Shown here piece after piece: positions 9,036-18,500 of a stretch of 64,000 nt of DNA (position 1 is its first letter; every line of letters begins with the position of its first letter). A program made the translations under genes and the position numbers. Under the pieces are notes generated by a model that saw nothing but the letters and a program-made list of their open reading frames with translations, did not search any database and was not told the origin of the DNA. Origin of the DNA: Planctomycetota bacterium. Its GTDB lineage: Bacteria; Planctomycetota; UBA1135; GCA-002686595. The stretch covers positions 62,001-126,000 of the forward strand of contig JAJDEU010000057.1 in assembly GCA_029259635.1 (NCBI GenBank), in the 5' to 3' direction.

Positions 9036-10277
9036 CTAGTCGCTTTCGGTTGACTCTACCTTCAGGCTCGCGTCCATGAGGTCGACTCGGCGGTGCTGGA
9101 GCACCTCCACGTTCCCGATCTTCCAGGCACCGTTGTCTAAGACGACTTCGTAAACGGCCTCGTACTCATTGCGTCGTCGGTGCAAGTGCCCCCAGTGCGA
9201 CACAAGTCCATTGAGTGTCCAAGCCCACTCCACGCGGAACGCGCCAAGAGCGCTCTCCCCGGCTGGAAAGACAACTCTGCCCGAGCCCTCGTCGATTCCC
9301 TCGATGGAGCAAACCGCGCCGCCGTGTTCGCGCATTACCAAGCTCTCGTAGATCTCGCCGTAGACCTCATCCAGGATCGAGGGGTGCACGCTGCTCTCCA
9401 AGAGTTCATAGATGGCTGCCTCGTTGGATGCTGAAAACGCTTGATAGATCCTGCCGTGCAGCACCTCAAAGATCGCCAAGGCTTGCTCGGAATTTGGCCG
9501 TTCATTCGCCCGCTGGCCAGACCAGGGCAGCGGCACGCTCCAGTGGCCGCGAAGCAGAGCCGCGGCGATGAAAAGCCCGAAGGCGGCGACTCGGACATAG
9601 CTCCGGACATCGTCGCGACGCCGAGTCGAAACCAAAAGCGCCAGAGCTCCGATGGCGAGCATCAAAGAGAGCAGTGGCAGACGAAGGCGATCGGCTGGAC
9701 TTGGGAGGAGTTGCCCGTCCGCTGTACTCGAAGCTATTGCGTCGGCAGCTGAAGGCAGCCCCCAACGAAACTCCGGTTCAGAAGGACTCAAAGTCGCCTG
9801 CGTTGCAACACGGTGACCCTCGAGGAGCGTAAGTGGCACGACGCTCTCCCCGTTCCAGTCAGTGCCTTCGAAGCGCGTCCAGCGCACCGAAAGTTCGCTG
9901 GCTCTCGGTGGGATCGGGATGAGAAACCTGGCTTGCACAACTTGCCAGCTCTCTCCGCTCTCCTCCAAGCTCGGGAGTCGCAGCTCATCGAACTGACCGC
10001 GTGCGGGCGCACCATCAATGGCCAGTAGACCTCCTGCCGCCACGAACTCGGAGAATGCCGAACGCAGGTCCTCTCGGTCAGAGAGCGTCACCGGCTCCTG
10101 AAACAAAAGCTCATCTCCGAGCAGCACGCGAAGCGCGTCCGGCTCTCCCGAAACGGCCAGAACGAGCAGCGACTCCTCGATCGAAACCTCCACCCAAATC
10201 GGTGGGCCCTGATGGCGAACCGCAGCCGCACCGGGGCAGAGCAGCAGCAGTGCCACAGCGAGGAGTTTTCGAATCAT
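9036..10277 (-). CDS. Secreted/membrane protein with C-terminal NTF2-like domain, function unknown
   Basis: 413 residues. A signal peptide (about 1-19, LLAVALLLLCPGAAA) is followed by a beta-rich domain to about residue 200. Two transmembrane helices lie at roughly 203-220 and 230-246. The C-terminal 150 residues are cystatin/NTF2-like: FEVLHGRIYQAFS, YGEIYESLVM, FRVEWAWTLNG, YEAVYEVVLDNGAWKIGNVE. The layout of an external beta domain plus a second domain after the membrane recurs in planctomycete proteins of unknown role. It converges on DUF3817 with a 39-base gap and lies 62 bases from the peroxiredoxin stop. No function is assigned. Confidence 0.75.
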   Translation of the reverse strand: MIRKLLAVALLLLCPGAAAVRHQGPPIWVEVSIEESLLVLAVSGEPDALRVLLGDELLFQEPVTLSDREDLRSAFSEFVAAGGLLAIDGAPARGQFDELRLPSLEESGESWQVVQARFLIPIPPRASELSVRWTRFEGTDWNGESVVPLTLLEGHRVATQATLSPSEPEFRWGLPSAADAIASSTADGQLLPSPADRLRLPLLSLMLAIGALALLVSTRRRDDVRSYVRVAAFGLFIAAALLRGHWSVPLPWSGQRANERPNSEQALAIFEVLHGRIYQAFSASNEAAIYELLESSVHPSILDEVYGEIYESLVMREHGGAVCSIEGIDEGSGRVVFPAGESALGAFRVEWAWTLNGLVSHWGHLHRRRNEYEAVYEVVLDNGAWKIGNVEVLQHRRVDLMDASLKVESTESD

Positions 10278-10339
10278 AGGAGAGCAATAAAAGCCTCACG
10301 CACGACACAGCGAGGCTCAGCTTGAGTCCGACCGCTAGC

Positions 10340-10972
10340 TTACTTGGGCTGCTTGACCAGTCGTAGATACGGCTTCAGCTCGTTCCATCCAGCGGGGAAC
10401 TTCTTTCGAGCCTCGTCATTGGAGATGGTCGGAACGATGATCACATCTTGACCGGTGCGCCAGTCCACTGGAGTCGCGACTTGATGAGTCGCGGTGAGCT
10501 GTAGCGAGTCGATGACGCGCAAGATCTCGTCGAAGTTGCGCCCGGTGCTCGCCGGATAGGTCAGCGTCAGTTTGACCTTCTTATCCGGCCCAATCACAAA
10601 CACCGACCGCACCGTAAAGGTCGCGTCGGCATTCGGATGGATCATGTCGTAGAGCTCTGAGATCTTTCGATCATGGTCGGCGATCAACGGAAAGTTGAGT
10701 GCGACGCCCTGAGTCTCCTCGATATCTTTGGACCAACCCTCGTGGTCCTTGAGCGGATCCACGCTGAGCCCAATAACCTTCGTACCGCGCCTATCGAACT
10801 CGGACTTGAGCGCTGCTACACGCCCCAATTCGGTGGTGCAAACCGGCGTGTAGTCTTTCGGGTGTGAGAACAGAACGCACCAGCCCGCGCCAATGTAATC
10901 GTGAAACTGAATCGTGCCTTCGGTGGTTTCGGCGGTGAAGTCGGGAGCTTCATCACCCAGTCGAATCGTCAT
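10340..10972 (-). CDS. 1-Cys (Prx6-type) peroxiredoxin
   Basis: 210 residues, matching Prx6-type enzymes (about 210-220). It reduces hydrogen peroxide and organic peroxides in the cytoplasm. The peroxidatic cysteine is C45 in DYTPVCTTELG, with the usual Thr two residues before it. The C-terminal dimerisation extension is present (ATPVDWRTGQDVIIVP, then PYLRLVKQPK). No resolving cysteine is in the expected 2-Cys place, which fits the 1-Cys type. The adjacent upstream 250 bases hold no gene. Confidence 0.93.
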   Translation of the reverse strand: MTIRLGDEAPDFTAETTEGTIQFHDYIGAGWCVLFSHPKDYTPVCTTELGRVAALKSEFDRRGTKVIGLSVDPLKDHEGWSKDIEETQGVALNFPLIADHDRKISELYDMIHPNADATFTVRSVFVIGPDKKVKLTLTYPASTGRNFDEILRVIDSLQLTATHQVATPVDWRTGQDVIIVPTISNDEARKKFPAGWNELKPYLRLVKQPK

Positions 10973-11226
10973 GATTTTTGGTTATCCGGATCGCGCGCAG
11001 AACTGAAAGTGCAATCGAAAGCCGCGCGCTGCGCCCTCGTCACGCAACCCATCAAGAATGATCATGGGCCGCTCAAACCGTGGATCAGTCCAGCACCGGG
11101 CCGCGCATCTGGCAAGCGGCATCTCTCGGAAAGAGTGAGCGGCGGCCGGTGTGCCTCTCGGGGGCCACGGGTACCGAAGCGAACCGCACCGGAACTCCCC
11201 CGATCGCACTCGCTCCCCCTTGCCGA

Positions 11227-11700
11227 CTAATCCTTGCGTTTGCGCTCTTCGGCTATCCCCATCATCGTCGCCGACATGCGCGCGATAAGAGACTCCTCCT
11301 CGCCACCCAATGCCCAGACCTCACCCTCGGTAAAACAAAGGGTTCCACCTGGCTTGAGAACTTTCCCGATGGCTCTAAATCGCTCCCCTCGGGCGGGAGC
11401 AATGAGACTGACTTTATACTCGACCGTCAGTACACCGCGTCCGGGCTCGCTCAGACTTAGAGCCGCGTAACCACAAGCGCTATCGACAATCGTCGTCACA
11501 ATGCCCGCGTGAAGGAAACCGTGTTGCTGGCAAAGCTCTTTCCGGAAAGGCAACTCGATGCATACGACGCCCGGCTCAACGCTCTGCAGCTCGCCGCCAA
11601 TAGTCGCCATCACGAACTGTCGGTGAAAGCTATCGCGGATGCGGGATTCGAAAGCGGGATCGCGAGGCTCGAAGACAGACGAAGCGGTGGAAATCTCCAT
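11227..11700 (-). CDS. PaaI-type hotdog thioesterase
   Basis: 157 residues with one hotdog fold. The PaaI/4HBT signature HGFLHAGIVTTIVDSACGYAA contains the HGG-like loop and the catalytic Asp in the central helix. The later strands (LTVEYKVSLIAPARGERF) complete the fold. Such enzymes hydrolyse acyl-CoA or aryl-CoA thioesters in the cytoplasm; substrate is not predictable. It lies 83 bases from the end of the exopolysaccharide operon on the same strand, but its length and type suggest an independent housekeeping gene. Confidence 0.87.
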   Translation of the reverse strand: MEISTASSVFEPRDPAFESRIRDSFHRQFVMATIGGELQSVEPGVVCIELPFRKELCQQHGFLHAGIVTTIVDSACGYAALSLSEPGRGVLTVEYKVSLIAPARGERFRAIGKVLKPGGTLCFTEGEVWALGGEEESLIARMSATMMGIAEERKRKD

Positions 11701-11783
11701 CCCTGAATCCTAGCCCGGCCCATCCAACCTTTTGGACGTTCCTCTCGAGCAATATGGAACTTCTACAGAGAGAGCCGGGCGAC

Positions 11784-12638
11784 CTAGTCGAGCGAATACC
11801 CGTTTTGCTCGAGGACCTCGCGCATGGAACCAAAGCGAGCATGCTGTATCAGGGCCTCCAACCTCGGAAGCGTACGGTCGAGGTTTAAATAGTGCCGGAA
11901 CCGTTTCAGAAAGGGCGCGGGAATGCGCGGCTGGTCGGGATCGAATTCCCAGGGGTGCAGATAGATCGAAGCGGGTCTGCCCTTTCGCCGGATGGAGTCC
12001 ACCGCGCGGCGGGTGAGCGCGCCTGGGAGCAATCGAAAGTAACCGCCTCCGCCGACCGGCCAATTCCTACCGGCGACCTGCAGCGTGGACACGGGAAACT
12101 CGAGGAGCTCGCCAGCCTCCGTCGACACCGTCGAAATCCCCGGCTCGAAGTTGGGGACGCCATAGACCGGATGACGGACCGGGTGGACGCTCGAGTCGTA
12201 TTTGTAGCCGCGATCGATGAGCGTATCGAAAGCCCACCAGGTCTCCTTGGTCAACGTGAAGGTCGAAGCCCGAAAGCCGATCGGTTTGGGGGCGCCGGCG
12301 GCCACGAGCGCATCTTCAGTCAGTTGAAGGTCGCGCTCCAATCCCGCTTGCCCGAGATCCCATAGGTACTCGTGCTCGTAGCCATGACTGGCGACCTCGT
12401 GTCCCCCGTCGAGGCAGGCCTGAACGAGATCGGGCCGGCGCTCGGCCACCCAGCCGAGAAAGAAAAAAGTCGCGTGCGAGTCGTTCCGCTTGAGGCAGCT
12501 CAGGATGGCATTCATCCCGACGTCAATCCGCGAGGGAACCTCGTCCCAGTCCTCACGCTTAAAGTGGCCGCGCAGATTCGCCACTTGAAAGAACTCTTCG
12601 ACATCGAAGGAGAGCGCGCTCAGTCGGTCGTCACTCAT
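11784..12638 (-). CDS. Polysaccharide deacetylase with DUF3473 tail (exosortase A/PEP-CTERM locus type)
   Basis: 284 residues. It has the NodB-type fold: LSFDVEEFF (metal-binding and catalytic Asp), HEVASHGYEHE (the two metal-binding His), GFRASTFTLT, then the DUF3473 tail (PVGGGGYFRLLP and SIYLHPWEFDPDQPR). This exact combination is known from deacetylases encoded in exosortase A-associated exopolysaccharide loci. It probably removes acetyl groups from the exported glycan or its precursor. It is the last gene of the minus-strand locus and overlaps the preceding glycosyltransferase by ATGA. No signal peptide is visible, as is usual for this subfamily. Confidence 0.92.
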   Translation of the reverse strand: MSDDRLSALSFDVEEFFQVANLRGHFKREDWDEVPSRIDVGMNAILSCLKRNDSHATFFFLGWVAERRPDLVQACLDGGHEVASHGYEHEYLWDLGQAGLERDLQLTEDALVAAGAPKPIGFRASTFTLTKETWWAFDTLIDRGYKYDSSVHPVRHPVYGVPNFEPGISTVSTEAGELLEFPVSTLQVAGRNWPVGGGGYFRLLPGALTRRAVDSIRRKGRPASIYLHPWEFDPDQPRIPAPFLKRFRHYLNLDRTLPRLEALIQHARFGSMREVLEQNGYSLD

Positions 12639-13801
12639 AGCAAACCCTCCACCGACTGAATCACTCTGCGCGCGTTCCCGCGCCAGGTCAGATCTCGTTC
12701 GCGAATCGTCTCAAGCGCCCGCGCGCCCAACCGGTCCCGGAGTTCATCGTCGGAAGCGAGTGCGAGCAGGGCCTCAAGTAGCGCATCCTTCTCGCCGGGC
12801 TGAATCAAGAGACCATTCTCACGATCGCTGAGAACCTCACATAGATTCGGTTGATCGGGCGCGATGACCGCGAGTCCGGCGGCCATGTACTCGTGCAGCT
12901 TGAGCGGCGAGGCGTAAGGATTGATCGCAGGTACCAGACCGACATCAAAGGCGCAGAGTAGCCTGGGGATCGCGTCATGCGGACGAGGGCCCGGAAAGTG
13001 AACGCGCTCGGCAACACCGAGACGACTGGCCAGCTCGCGCAAGCCCTCTTCCGCCGGTCCCATTCCGATGAGCACCAGTTGAGCTTCCGAGAGCCTTGCA
13101 TCAGTAAGACACTCGATCACGAGGTCGAGCCGATGCCAGTCCCGGTAGTAGCCCACGAAACCGAGCACGAGCCCCATCGTTGAATCGATGCCAAGGTCGG
13201 CGCGCGCGCGCTCGCGTTCCTGCGCGGGATCCGCAAAGTCGTAGAGTTCAAGCTGGACGCCATTCGGAGTGACGAACAGCGAGTCCTCATCGACTCCCAT
13301 CTCGATCAGCATGCCCTTGAGCACCTCCGTCACGACACATACTCGCCCGGCCTCGCGAAAGACATACTTCTCGACGTTGGAGGCAAGCCGCGGGAAAGAC
13401 AGTCCGCGCGTCTTCTGGAGCTCGAGAACCATCGGAGAGTTGACCTCGAGAACCAGCGGTTTCCGCAAGCGATGAGCGGCCATCACTCCCGCACAGTTCC
13501 CAAAGGCATAGCGCTCATAGACGAAGTCGGGTTTGAACTCGACAGCCGCTTTGAGGATTCGGTTTCGGGCGATCGGACTATAGGCGTACTCCGCCAGCTC
13601 GAGTACGAAGCGCGGCAGCTTGCTGACAAAGCTCCAACGACTGCGCCCGGAGCCCTGGTCTTTCCCGCTCTCCCCGCCCTGCTGAACCAACGACACCTCA
13701 TCGAGTTCATGGCCCTCTTCGCGAAATGCGTTTTGAAGCGAACGAATGTGAACGGCTTGACCGTCCTCGGCCATCGTTCGGTGGTGATAGAGAATCTTCA
13801 T
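12635..13801 (-). CDS. GT4-family glycosyltransferase
   Basis: 388 residues with two Rossmann-like halves of the GT-B fold. The N-terminal half begins MKILYHHRT and has FVYERYAFG. The C-terminal donor domain has LGFVGYYRDWHRLDL, LIGMGPAEEGL and the GT4 acidic motif region SPLKLHEYMAAGLAVIAPD. It should add a sugar to a lipid-linked intermediate at the inner face of the membrane. Start and stop overlap both neighbours by four bases (ATGA), which implies translational coupling with the deacetylase and the next glycosyltransferase. Confidence 0.92.
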   Translation of the reverse strand: MKILYHHRTMAEDGQAVHIRSLQNAFREEGHELDEVSLVQQGGESGKDQGSGRSRWSFVSKLPRFVLELAEYAYSPIARNRILKAAVEFKPDFVYERYAFGNCAGVMAAHRLRKPLVLEVNSPMVLELQKTRGLSFPRLASNVEKYVFREAGRVCVVTEVLKGMLIEMGVDEDSLFVTPNGVQLELYDFADPAQERERARADLGIDSTMGLVLGFVGYYRDWHRLDLVIECLTDARLSEAQLVLIGMGPAEEGLRELASRLGVAERVHFPGPRPHDAIPRLLCAFDVGLVPAINPYASPLKLHEYMAAGLAVIAPDQPNLCEVLSDRENGLLIQPGEKDALLEALLALASDDELRDRLGARALETIRERDLTWRGNARRVIQSVEGLL

Positions 13802-14982
13802 CTCGAGGCGCCCTTCGCTGCGAGCGCGCCATCCACGGCGCGCCCGATGCAGCCCTCGAGCGCATCCAGACTACTCTCCCAGGAGAGCGCTTCAACGGCG
13901 GCACGGGACGCTTCACTCCGACGTTCTCGCTCGAGGAGCCTTCCGAGCACTTGTCCAACCACCGGCGCGTCGCGTCCTTCCGCAGCGGGAACCAACATGC
14001 CCTCGAGCGAATCCAGCAACTCGCTCGTCCCGCCAGCATCGGTAGCACAGACGGGGCAGCCGCTACTGAGTGCCTCGAGCACCACATTTGGACGGCCCTC
14101 GCGTCGACTGGTCAGCAACATGCAGTCGGCTGCGTTGTACCACTTGGCCAGCTGCTCCGGAGTTTGGGCACCGACCAGAGAGACCCGGCCCGCAAGTTTT
14201 TGAGCAGCAATCGCACACTCAAGCTCTCCGAACAACTCTCCGTTCCCGATGAAGACCAAGCGCGCATCTGGCGGCGCGCCCTCTGCGAACGCAGCCAATG
14301 AGAGCATCGGATCCTTGCGAGGAATCAGGTGGCCGACGACAACGATGAGCTTTCCCCCTGAGGGAAGACCGAGCTCGCTCTGCGCTTCTGCTTGATCGCG
14401 AATCCGAAAGAGCTCGGTGTCGACCCCGTTGGGAACCAGCGTTCCTTCACCAGCACCGAGCCGATTCATTTCCGCGAGCAGGTGCTCGGACACAGCGCAC
14501 CAGTGCCCGGCGGCTCGTAAGTAACTGGCCAGGTCCTCGCCCAGTCCAGCTTCCCCCGCAACCTGCAAGACATCCGAGCCTCTGCCCGAGACGACGCAGG
14601 CGATGCCTCTCTCCGCAAGCGGGATCGCCGCTGCAGCAGCTGGCCAGGCGTAGTCGCAAATTACGGCGTCCGGCTCACCGATCTCGAGAATGGTCTTCAG
14701 GCCCGCGCGCGCAAAGGCCGCCGCATTCCTTCGCGCAGCTTTCGGGAGATGCAGATAGCGCGGAGCGAGGACGGAAATTCCGCTGCGCTCCTCGCGCTTC
14801 GGTACCGAGTGAATCAACTGCCACTTGCCGTACACGAATGGCCACGGTGTTCGCGGCACGGGATGAACGACCGTGACGTCATGTCCACGCGATTGCATAC
14901 CCAGCCAGCGACGCTCGGCAAAAATGCCCTCAAAGGGCGAGACCTGACTCGGATAGAGCGAGGTCAGCACGGCGAGCTTCAT
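13798..14982 (-). CDS. GT4-family glycosyltransferase
   Basis: 394 residues from the ATG at 14982. The frame is open 65 codons further upstream into the amidotransferase gene, but MKLAVLTSLYPSQVSPFEG is the natural GT4 N-terminus and this start forms an ATGA overlap with the upstream stop. The C-terminal half shows VVVGHLIPRKDPML, FIGNGELFGEL and EGRPNVVLEALSSGCPVCA, with the conserved E-x7-E acidic motif. It is one of two adjacent GT4 enzymes in the locus, likely consecutive steps of repeat-unit assembly. Confidence 0.92.
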   Translation of the reverse strand: MKLAVLTSLYPSQVSPFEGIFAERRWLGMQSRGHDVTVVHPVPRTPWPFVYGKWQLIHSVPKREERSGISVLAPRYLHLPKAARRNAAAFARAGLKTILEIGEPDAVICDYAWPAAAAAIPLAERGIACVVSGRGSDVLQVAGEAGLGEDLASYLRAAGHWCAVSEHLLAEMNRLGAGEGTLVPNGVDTELFRIRDQAEAQSELGLPSGGKLIVVVGHLIPRKDPMLSLAAFAEGAPPDARLVFIGNGELFGELECAIAAQKLAGRVSLVGAQTPEQLAKWYNAADCMLLTSRREGRPNVVLEALSSGCPVCATDAGGTSELLDSLEGMLVPAAEGRDAPVVGQVLGRLLERERRSEASRAAVEALSWESSLDALEGCIGRAVDGALAAKGASR

Positions 14983-16877
14983 GCGGATAATCCCTGAACG
15001 CTGTGTCGCCGGCGCCACTGCTCCAGCACGAGCATGCTCCAGAGCAGGCGCGAGTGATCCGTTCGCCCGGACTGGTGCTCGGACAAGGCCACCCGTAGAC
15101 GACCGCGGTCGAGCCAGTCTTCGGGCAGAGTCTCGACGGCATCCTCGACGCTGGAACGCAGCGGTCCCCGAATCCACCCGGCTAACGGAGTACCGAATCC
15201 GCGCTTGGCACCATCGAGAACTTCACTGGACAAGCGGCCGCGCAGCGCTTCTCGAAGCACGTGCTTGCCGCGCCCGCTCCGCACTTTCTGGTTCGCGGGC
15301 AGATTCACAAAACGCTCACCCATGCGGTGATCCAAGATGGGAACGCGCACCTCGAGTGAGACGGCCATCGAGGCGCGGTCCACCTTGGTCAGAATCTGAT
15401 CCGTCAAGTAAGTGTGGAAGTCCGCATACTGCGCCCGGAAGAGCGGGCAATCGATCTCGGGGCGATCGTAGTGAGCGCGGAACGCATCGAACGGATCGTA
15501 CTCACCGAGGCGGTTGCGGAGGTCGGGCGCCAGATAGGAACGCGCCTCGCCCGAGGTCAGTTGCGTCACGCTTCGCCAGTACGCGTGCGCTGGTGAATCG
15601 CCGACATTGGTGAGGAAGGTGCGCGCTCTAAAGATCTGCGGAGCCCAGTCGAGCTTGGGGTAAAACCTCCCGCCGATTCGGCACGCCGCTTGACCAAAAC
15701 TTCCGAGCGCGGAACGAATGCGGTTCTCCGCAGTGTCATGAACATAGCGGCGATATCCGCCAAAAGTCTCATCGCCGCCGTCGCCGGAGAGAGCAACGGT
15801 CACATGCTCGCGAGCCATCTTCGAGACCAGGTAGGTCGGAACGGTGGATGAGTCGGCGAGGGGTTCGTCGAAGAACCAGGGCAGGCAATCCACAGCGAGC
15901 TTGGGATCCGCATCGAGAATGCTCTCGTGCAGCTCGGCGCCGAATTGTTTTGCCGTGCGCCTCGCGATCTCGAGCTCGTCGTGGGAGCGCTCTTTGAAAC
16001 CGACGGAGCAGGCGAGAATCGATCCGCTCACTTTGGAGGACATGCTCGCGACGACCGCGCTGCTATCGATGCCGCCCGACAAGAAAGCGCCGAGAGGAAC
16101 GTCCGACACAAGGCGGTCTTCCACGCAAGTATCGAGCAGCTCCAGGACCTCGTCACCCGTCGCAGGTCCGCGTAGTTCATCCTTAGGGAGATCCCAGTAG
16201 CGAGAGGTCTGCGCGCGTTCTCCTGGCGACCACTTGAGGATGTGTCCGGGGAGCAACTGGTTCATGCCCGACCATGCGGAGTGCTCGCCGCCGATGTAGC
16301 CCTGGACCATGTAGTCGAGGAGAGCTTCGGGGCGCAGCTCGCGAGCGAGTTCACCGCGCTCGAGAATCGCTTTGGGTTCACTCGCCCAACTCAGTCCGCT
16401 CTCGGTTTCCGCGAAATAGAGCGGCTTGATTCCCAAGCGGTCGCGCCCGAGCAGAATCCGAGGTGCTCCGCCCGCTGCCGTGTCCCCCAGGTCGAGAATG
16501 CAGAAGGCGAACATGCCGATCAGGTGATCGACGAGTCGATCGCCGTACTCCGCGTACAGGTGAACAATGACCTCGACGTCGGAATTGGTCAGGAACTCGT
16601 ATCCCTTGGATTCGAGCTCACGCCGCTTCTCTTTAAAGTTGTAGATCTCGCCATTCGCCGTGACCACGATGTCTCCAGCGCGATTGCTGAGAGGTTGGTG
16701 CCCTCCGCTCAGGTCAATAATCGAGAGCCGGCGAAAAGCCATACCGATCGAGCCGAAGATTTCGATGCCCCCGTCATCGGGGCCGCGATGAATTAAGGCA
16801 TCGGACATCCGCTTGAGCAGGTCCCGATCGGGTCGCGCCGAGAGGTCGTGCAACCCGAATCCAACAAGTCCACACAT
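14979..16877 (-). CDS. Asparagine-synthase-type glutamine amidotransferase, exosortase A-locus type
   Basis: 632 residues. The N-terminal class II glutaminase domain starts MCGLVGFG with nucleophile Cys2; the C-terminal synthase domain carries the ATP-binding PP-loop FLSGGIDSSAVVA around residue 260. In exopolysaccharide loci of the exosortase A type, paralogues of AsnB with this length are thought to convert a sugar carboxylate to an amide rather than to make free asparagine. The neighbouring UDP-glucuronate-related genes would supply uronic acids, which fits such a role (inference). It lies four bases after the ligase-like gene and overlaps the next gene by ATGA. Confidence 0.9.
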   Translation of the reverse strand: MCGLVGFGLHDLSARPDRDLLKRMSDALIHRGPDDGGIEIFGSIGMAFRRLSIIDLSGGHQPLSNRAGDIVVTANGEIYNFKEKRRELESKGYEFLTNSDVEVIVHLYAEYGDRLVDHLIGMFAFCILDLGDTAAGGAPRILLGRDRLGIKPLYFAETESGLSWASEPKAILERGELARELRPEALLDYMVQGYIGGEHSAWSGMNQLLPGHILKWSPGERAQTSRYWDLPKDELRGPATGDEVLELLDTCVEDRLVSDVPLGAFLSGGIDSSAVVASMSSKVSGSILACSVGFKERSHDELEIARRTAKQFGAELHESILDADPKLAVDCLPWFFDEPLADSSTVPTYLVSKMAREHVTVALSGDGGDETFGGYRRYVHDTAENRIRSALGSFGQAACRIGGRFYPKLDWAPQIFRARTFLTNVGDSPAHAYWRSVTQLTSGEARSYLAPDLRNRLGEYDPFDAFRAHYDRPEIDCPLFRAQYADFHTYLTDQILTKVDRASMAVSLEVRVPILDHRMGERFVNLPANQKVRSGRGKHVLREALRGRLSSEVLDGAKRGFGTPLAGWIRGPLRSSVEDAVETLPEDWLDRGRLRVALSEHQSGRTDHSRLLWSMLVLEQWRRRHSVQGLSA

Positions 16878-16881
16878 GCTT

Positions 16882-18297
16882 TTAGTGCCTATCGCTCAGA
16901 AGAGGGGCGTCTCTAAAACCATGAACGGGCGGCCGGAGGCCAAAGCCCGGTGTCCGAATGCGCCTCAGCTGACCGGGTGTCCGGTCTCCCGAATCAACCC
17001 GTAATTCCGCCGGTGCGTTGGCGTTCAATTCCTCAAGCGCGAACTTTTCGAAGACAATAACGATGGCGAAGAAGTGGTAGACGAGGTCGAAGTGGGCTCG
17101 GTTCAGGAAGGTACTTCCGATGCAGAACGCCGCAAGCGATGCTTCGAACATCGTCGCATAATTTATGATCCAGCTGGAGTAGTAGCGCTTCTTCGCGAGC
17201 TTCCTCATCTTCCAACATGTTCGAAAACTTCGGTAGATGAGATACAGATAGATCAACAAGCTGATCGATCCGGTCTCCGCCCAAATCTGCAGATAGCTGT
17301 TGTGAGCCACAAAGATGTTCTCACCTCGACGTTCCTGAGCCGTCGGATTCGGCTGGTACGTCATATAGCTCTGCCGAAACTTGTTGAGCCCAACCCCGAG
17401 AACTGGATTCCCAACGGCCATTCGGGAGGCTGCCGCCCAGGAACGGAAACGCGCCTTCGCGGAGCTATCCTCCTCCACGTTCTGGAGAGTGCTCAAGCGG
17501 CTCTTCAGGTTGGTCGGCCCGAAGAGCAGGATCGTCAACCCAAAGAGCCCCGCTGCCGTGAATCCCGCGACGCGGTTCTTCGATCTCCAAATCAGGACCC
17601 CGCAGGCCCCAACGAGCGAGAGCATTCCACCGCGGGAGTGCGTCAGCGCAATCGTGATGATCGTCAGCGGGATCGAATAGTGGAAGACCTTGCGCAGGGT
17701 CTCGTTTTTCTCGGTGAGTCCCAAGTGGAATAACATCGGAATCGACATGACGAGCGCGAGCGCGTAGTCGTTATTGTCCGCCAACATCCCACCCGGCCCC
17801 GTCTTAATCGGAGTGCGCCCGAAGGTCATGATGCCCCAGATCCCCGACTTCACGCCGTAGAACGCGAACGATAAGGCAATGACCCAAACGAGTACGCGCA
17901 GGTGCTCTTTGCTGGTGAGGACCGCAGTGGTGAAGAGCGCGATTCCGATAATCTTGGCGAACTCAAACGTTCGCCCTTTCTGAGCCTTGTCCACTCCGGG
18001 TAATCCGGGCTCGGAGTCCCAGACTCCCAGGATCACCAAGACGACCAAGAAGATCATCAAGAAGCAGCGCAGGTCGGGCAGAAAGGGCTTCATCCCTTTG
18101 GGATTCGCCATAAAGCCGGCAAACGTCAGCATCGCGACGTAGAACGACCAGCGCATGTTGCGCACCGTTCCCCACGAGAGATCCTGGACGCGCATGTAGG
18201 CCAGCCAGCTAAACACGAGCAGACCGACATACGGACGGCGAAAGCATGCGGGGAGCAGCCCGGTGATCACCATCACGACAAAGAGGTCGCGCATCAT
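16882..18297 (-). CDS. O-antigen ligase/polymerase-like membrane protein (DUF5935 type)
   Basis: 471 residues with about ten membrane helices. The N-terminus MRDLFVVMVITGLLPACFRR plus PYVGLLVFSWLAYM matches the DUF5935 head of putative O-glycosylation ligases from exosortase A loci. The C-terminal half has the Wzy_C/WaaL-type features: SRGGMLSLVGA, a long periplasmic loop with GVGLNKF and HNSYLQIWAETG. It would polymerise glycan repeats or ligate the glycan to an acceptor on the outer face of the inner membrane. Which of the two cannot be told from sequence. It is four bases upstream of the amidotransferase. Confidence 0.88.
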   Translation of the reverse strand: MMRDLFVVMVITGLLPACFRRPYVGLLVFSWLAYMRVQDLSWGTVRNMRWSFYVAMLTFAGFMANPKGMKPFLPDLRCFLMIFLVVLVILGVWDSEPGLPGVDKAQKGRTFEFAKIIGIALFTTAVLTSKEHLRVLVWVIALSFAFYGVKSGIWGIMTFGRTPIKTGPGGMLADNNDYALALVMSIPMLFHLGLTEKNETLRKVFHYSIPLTIITIALTHSRGGMLSLVGACGVLIWRSKNRVAGFTAAGLFGLTILLFGPTNLKSRLSTLQNVEEDSSAKARFRSWAAASRMAVGNPVLGVGLNKFRQSYMTYQPNPTAQERRGENIFVAHNSYLQIWAETGSISLLIYLYLIYRSFRTCWKMRKLAKKRYYSSWIINYATMFEASLAAFCIGSTFLNRAHFDLVYHFFAIVIVFEKFALEELNANAPAELRVDSGDRTPGQLRRIRTPGFGLRPPVHGFRDAPLLSDRH

Positions 18298-18337
18298 GAG
18301 GCGATTCGACGGAACGATTCCGTCGCCTCTTGATGAC

Positions 18338-18487
18338 CTAGTCGTTCGCTCTGATCGAACGTCGCGTTAACGCCCGCCGATTGCCGTTGAGATCGGGAAC
18401 CGTGAAGTCGACCGGACCCACCAACTCGAAGCGATCTCCGGGTGCCGAGTGGATCGGCAGAAAGCCGTCTCGTATGCCGTATGGGAC
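18338..18487 (-). pseudogene. Cryptic protein-like segment without a start codon (possible frameshifted small gene)
   Basis: Between the Wzz gene and the ligase-like gene, one minus-strand frame encodes 49 residues that look like real protein (VPYGIRDGFLPIHSAP, then FELVGPVDFTVPDLNG) and ends in TAG at 18338. It has no start codon: the frame upstream is low quality and hits a stop inside the Wzz 3' end. An ATG at 18494 in a shifted frame (MFGPIRHTRR) would feed into it after a one-base frameshift. That shifted frame instead runs to 18294 and ends in an ATGA overlap with the ligase gene, but its composition (Arg/Ser-rich) is poor. Either a small gene carries a frameshift or sequencing error, or this is a relic. 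Confidence 0.35.
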
Positions 18488-18500
18488 CGAACATCCCGCT

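Noticed and set aside
18294..18494. 66-codon ORF with an ATGA junction to the ligase-like gene
   Set aside because: The junction is suggestive, but the encoded sequence is Arg/Ser-rich with poor codon use; recorded only as part of the cryptic segment.
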